Positions 61,619-64,000 of a stretch of 64,000 bases of DNA are shown here, in pieces. The DNA lies in contig NZ_JAGHRA010000011.1 of the NCBI RefSeq assembly GCF_017744015.1, forward strand, positions 1 through 64,000, read 5' to 3'. Source of the stretch: Paracoccus sp. R12_2. GTDB lineage: Bacteria; Pseudomonadota; Alphaproteobacteria; Rhodobacterales; Rhodobacteraceae. The position numbers and the translations under genes are program-made. Within the stretch, counting starts at the first letter, position 1, and each line of letters starts with the position of its first letter. Below the pieces are notes generated by a model. The model was not told where the DNA came from, did not search any database, and was given only the letters and a program-made list of their open reading frames with translations.

Positions 61619-62135
61619 AAGGATCAAGGTCTGGGATGTGTTCGTCCGGTTGTTTCACTGGAGCCTGGTCGGTCTGATCGCCGGAACCTGGCTGACCTCG
61701 GACGGTCCCAAGGCGCTGCATGAACGCATGGGATACGCCATTGCAGCCTTGATTGCGGCCCGGCTGGTGTGGGGCCTTATCGGCCCCCGCCATGCGCGCT
61801 TCGTCGATTTCGTGCGCGGTCCGCGTGCCGTCCTGCATTACCTGGGCGACCTGCGACAGGGGCGCGAGCAGCGCTATCTGGGCCACAACCCCGCCGGTGG
61901 CGCGATGATCGTTGCCCTGCTGCTGACCGTGACAGGCACCGCCGTCACCGGATGGTTACAGACCACCGACATGTTCTGGGGTTCAGACGCCATGGAGGAG
62001 GTCCATGAGATTCTGGCAACGTCGATCCTGATCCTCGTGGCCCTGCATGTTTCCGGCGTGATCGTCGAAAGCCTTCGCCACCGCGAGAACCTTGTTCTTT
62101 CGATGCTGACCGGATTCAAGCGTCCTTGGTCTTGA
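61611..62135 (+). CDS. cytochrome b561-type membrane protein
   Basis: A 174-residue, four-helix haem b protein. It starts MTERIKVWDVFVRLFHWSLV, where the WDxxxRxxHW motif holds a haem-ligand histidine. Further histidines are in LHERMGYAIAALIAARLVWG, MEEVHEILATSILILVALHV (two ligands) and ESLRHRENLV. These proteins pass electrons across the inner membrane from quinol. It overlaps the PepSY gene by eight bases, so both form one operon that converges with the kinase gene. Confidence 0.93.
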   Translation: MTERIKVWDVFVRLFHWSLVGLIAGTWLTSDGPKALHERMGYAIAALIAARLVWGLIGPRHARFVDFVRGPRAVLHYLGDLRQGREQRYLGHNPAGGAMIVALLLTVTGTAVTGWLQTTDMFWGSDAMEEVHEILATSILILVALHVSGVIVESLRHRENLVLSMLTGFKRPWS

Positions 62136-62213
62136 AAGTGCCGCCACTGAGAGGTCCGAAGCCGTGTCCCTGTCGCTTTGGCGGGCGGGGGCCAAGCACT
62201 CCGCGCTAGCAGT

Positions 62214-63446
62214 TCAGTCCCGGCGGCTGCCGGACCGATCCGCAAAGCTGACACGGACCAGTGCCCGGTGCGGTTCCATGACGTATTCGATCCCGATACC
62301 TTGCGTTTCGGCGACGCGGGCCACGATTGCCAGTCCCAGGCCCGCCCCGGAGGAACTGGCGGACTTGTCGAACGTGGCATGCCGAAAGACGGCGCACGGA
62401 CGGACGGCATTCGACACGGTGACAACCGGCCCCATCGACAGCACCATGCGCAGATCCCCGACGCCGTGATCTGCGGCGTTCCGCAACAGGTTGCGCAGAA
62501 TCAACGCCAAGGCATCGGGATCGACGGCAACGATCGCTTCGGCGAGCTCGGCATCGTCGAAGTGAACCGGCAGGTCGCTCTCTGCGATCACCATGCGCGC
62601 CACACGCACCAGGTCGCAAGGTCCCGCCCCCATCGAGCCCGCCTCTGCCCGTGACAATTGCAGCAAACGGTCCACCAGATGGCCCATCCGCCCAAGCGCT
62701 GCGGCCAGGCGTCCGGCGGCCGCCGGGTCGGCAAGTCCCGCAGCGATCAACTGCGCCTGCCCGGAGGCCGCCGCGATAGGGGTGCGCAACTCGTGCGCGG
62801 CGTTGGTGGCGAACTGACGTTCGGCTTCGATGCGGGCGCGAATGTCGTCCAGATAGCCGTTCAAAGCGTGCGGGATCGGCGCCAGCTCGGCAGGCAGATC
62901 AGGCGCATTGACCGGCGACAGGTCGCGCGCAGACCGTCCGCGCAGCATCATCGCCAGTCTTGTGGCTGGACGCAGCGCCGAGGCGACGGCGCCCCGCGCC
63001 GCGATCAGGGTCGCCAGCAGAACCGGCAGCATCAGCGCAACAAGCCAGCCAAGACTTTCGGCAAGTTCGTCCTGACGCCATTCGCTGCTTTGACCGACCT
63101 CGACCACAATGTCGTCATCGGGATCCGACAGCCGGAAAACGCGCCAACCCGGCAGATCCTGACCACCATCCTGTGCCACCGGCGTCCAGGGCGCGTCGGT
63201 GACTATCGCACCACCATCGATGATGCGTATCGCGCCATCCCCCTGCACCAGCGCACCCAGCTGCCCGGCGCCCTTGTAAAGCGACAACGACATTCTTGCC
63301 GAGTTGCCCAATGTGTCGTCCATCAGTTCGGACATCTCGTGGGCGACGACCAACGCTGCCAGTCCGACGCCGGCAAGCCATGCTAGGCAGGCGCCCAGCA
63401 CCACGCGCCGAACCAGCCGCTGACGCAAGGACCATGGCCGCGTCAC
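62214..63446 (-). CDS. sensor histidine kinase, QseC-like
   Basis: A 410-residue kinase with two helices (VVLGACLAWLAGVGLAALVV; LGWLVALMLPVLLATLIAAR) around a periplasmic sensor of about 110 residues. The H box reads FATNAAHELRTPIAAASGQA (His218), the N box LILRNLLRNAADHGVG, and the G2 box SSSGAGLGLAIVARVAETQG. It overlaps the response regulator stop by four bases. The pair converges with the PepSY-cytochrome b561 genes, which it probably controls, as in other PepSY-linked systems (inference). Confidence 0.92.
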   Translation of the reverse strand: MTRPWSLRQRLVRRVVLGACLAWLAGVGLAALVVAHEMSELMDDTLGNSARMSLSLYKGAGQLGALVQGDGAIRIIDGGAIVTDAPWTPVAQDGGQDLPGWRVFRLSDPDDDIVVEVGQSSEWRQDELAESLGWLVALMLPVLLATLIAARGAVASALRPATRLAMMLRGRSARDLSPVNAPDLPAELAPIPHALNGYLDDIRARIEAERQFATNAAHELRTPIAAASGQAQLIAAGLADPAAAGRLAAALGRMGHLVDRLLQLSRAEAGSMGAGPCDLVRVARMVIAESDLPVHFDDAELAEAIVAVDPDALALILRNLLRNAADHGVGDLRMVLSMGPVVTVSNAVRPCAVFRHATFDKSASSSGAGLGLAIVARVAETQGIGIEYVMEPHRALVRVSFADRSGSRRD

Positions 63447-64000
63447 GGTATCAGGTATCCAAGCCCGCGCCGTGTCTCGATCACGCTTGCGCCCAGCTTC
63501 GCACGCAGGCGCGAGACGTAGACCTCGACGGCATTCCCCTCGACCGCATCGTCGAAGGCATATAGACGTTCCTCAAGCACCTGCTTTGACAAAACCCTGC
63601 CTCGTGCGGACAGAAGCGCGTCGAACAGCGCCCATTCGCGCGATGTCAGGCGGATTTCGGCATCATCGCGAAAAAGCCGCGCCCCGGCGCGGTCGATGCG
63701 CAGTGGTCCCAGCCGGCTTTCCGGAGCCGGATCGCCCGAGGCGCGGCGGCCATGCGCCCGCAGACGGGCCGCGACCTCGCCCAGATCATAGGGCTTCACG
63801 ACGTAATCGTCGCCCCCGGCATCGAGCCCCGCGATCCGTTCCGATATCTGGTCGCGGGCGGTCGCTATGACGACGGGAACGCGGTTTCCGCGCCGCCGCT
63901 GTTCCCGCAGCAGCGTCAGTCCCGACCCATCGGGCAAGGCAAGGTCCAGAAGGACCGCATCAAATTCGGCGACATCCAACGCGGCCTCGGCGGCGGCAAG
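63443..64000 (-). CDS. OmpR-family response regulator, partial (runs off window)
   Basis: The visible 185 residues include most of the receiver, with the phospho-acceptor Asp in FDAVLLDLALPDGSGLTLLR and the Lys in DDYVVKPYDLGEVAARLRAH. The winged-helix output domain has IRLTSREWALFDALLSARGR and GNAVEVYVSRLRAKLGASVI followed by RGLGYLIP. The first about 35 residues with the acidic pocket lie beyond base 64000. QseB/PmrA-like. Its stop overlaps the kinase start. Confidence 0.92.
   Translation of the reverse strand, partial: LAAAEAALDVAEFDAVLLDLALPDGSGLTLLREQRRRGNRVPVVIATARDQISERIAGLDAGGDDYVVKPYDLGEVAARLRAHGRRASGDPAPESRLGPLRIDRAGARLFRDDAEIRLTSREWALFDALLSARGRVLSKQVLEERLYAFDDAVEGNAVEVYVSRLRAKLGASVIETRRGLGYLIP

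Noticed and set aside
1..64000. CRISPR arrays, tRNA or rRNA genes, prophage or conjugation modules
   Set aside because: No regularly spaced repeats, cloverleaf-like sequences, ribosomal RNA blocks, or phage/transfer proteins were recognised; the only mobile DNA seen is one transposase scrap.

Overview
The window is high-GC DNA from an alphaproteobacterium, most likely a Rhodobacterales member close to Paracoccus. The best indicators are a narK gene encoding a NarK1-NarK2 double transporter followed by narGHJI, a divergent cysteine-free Crp/Fnr regulator (NarR type), nnrS/nnrU, and many ATGA-type gene overlaps. No rRNA, tRNA, CRISPR array, replication gene or intact transposon was seen. The most striking global property is decay: about 18 loci are truncated, frameshifted, interrupted by stops, internally deleted or fused, and they lie beside fully intact operons.

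Layout. 1-3.2 kb: an SDR dehydrogenase, a broken PRC-barrel gene, small conserved-type proteins and a cation diffusion facilitator. 3.6-11.4 kb: a glycan or glycolipid-type locus (GT2, GT4, PIG-L deacetylase, NodS-like methyltransferase, acyl-CoA dehydrogenase) with an intact large-subunit catalase inside it; three of its genes are wrecked. 11.5-14 kb: fragments plus DUF421 and a frameshifted DUF998 gene. 14-23.4 kb: a sulfur/metal-type region with a nonsense-mutated metallo-beta-lactamase-fold protein, a Spy-like periplasmic protein, a small Crp-type regulator, YnfA, ChrA, remnants of nucleoside phosphorylase and cysteine desulfurase, a periplasmic rhodanese, DsrE (frameshifted), DUF1499, MFS, a fatty-acid-hydroxylase-type membrane enzyme, and a divergent ArsR-rhodanese regulator with a clear palindromic operator.

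23.4-40.2 kb: the respiratory nitrate reductase region. Genes narK-narG-narH-narJ-narI, a parvulin isomerase, beta-carbonic anhydrase, a shortened MoeA-like protein and DUF2478 run leftward. narR runs rightward from a shared intergenic region with two FNR-type boxes. NnrU, NnrS, 5-formyl-THF cyclo-ligase, a frameshifted RIC/hemerythrin gene and a divergent Rrf2/NsrR-like regulator follow. This is a nitrate respiration and NO-handling module.

40.2-50.4 kb: a broken TetR gene with its operator, then PHA synthase (phaC), a P2-type cation ATPase and a fused HTH/SDR remnant reading leftward. Reading rightward are a P-type ATPase remnant, a one-piece acetate kinase-PduL phosphotransacetylase fusion, and an APH/P-loop kinase. 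An FNR-like box lies between the two arms, which suggests a low-oxygen energy and carbon-storage regulon.

50.4-64 kb: an IS1182-type transposase scrap, then an RND efflux pair with its own two-component system and an ABC exporter in one tightly packed operon, a DHA2 MFS pump divergent from a TetR regulator across a perfect palindrome, a decayed alpha/beta hydrolase, and PepSY plus cytochrome b561 converging on a QseBC-like two-component system that runs off the right edge.
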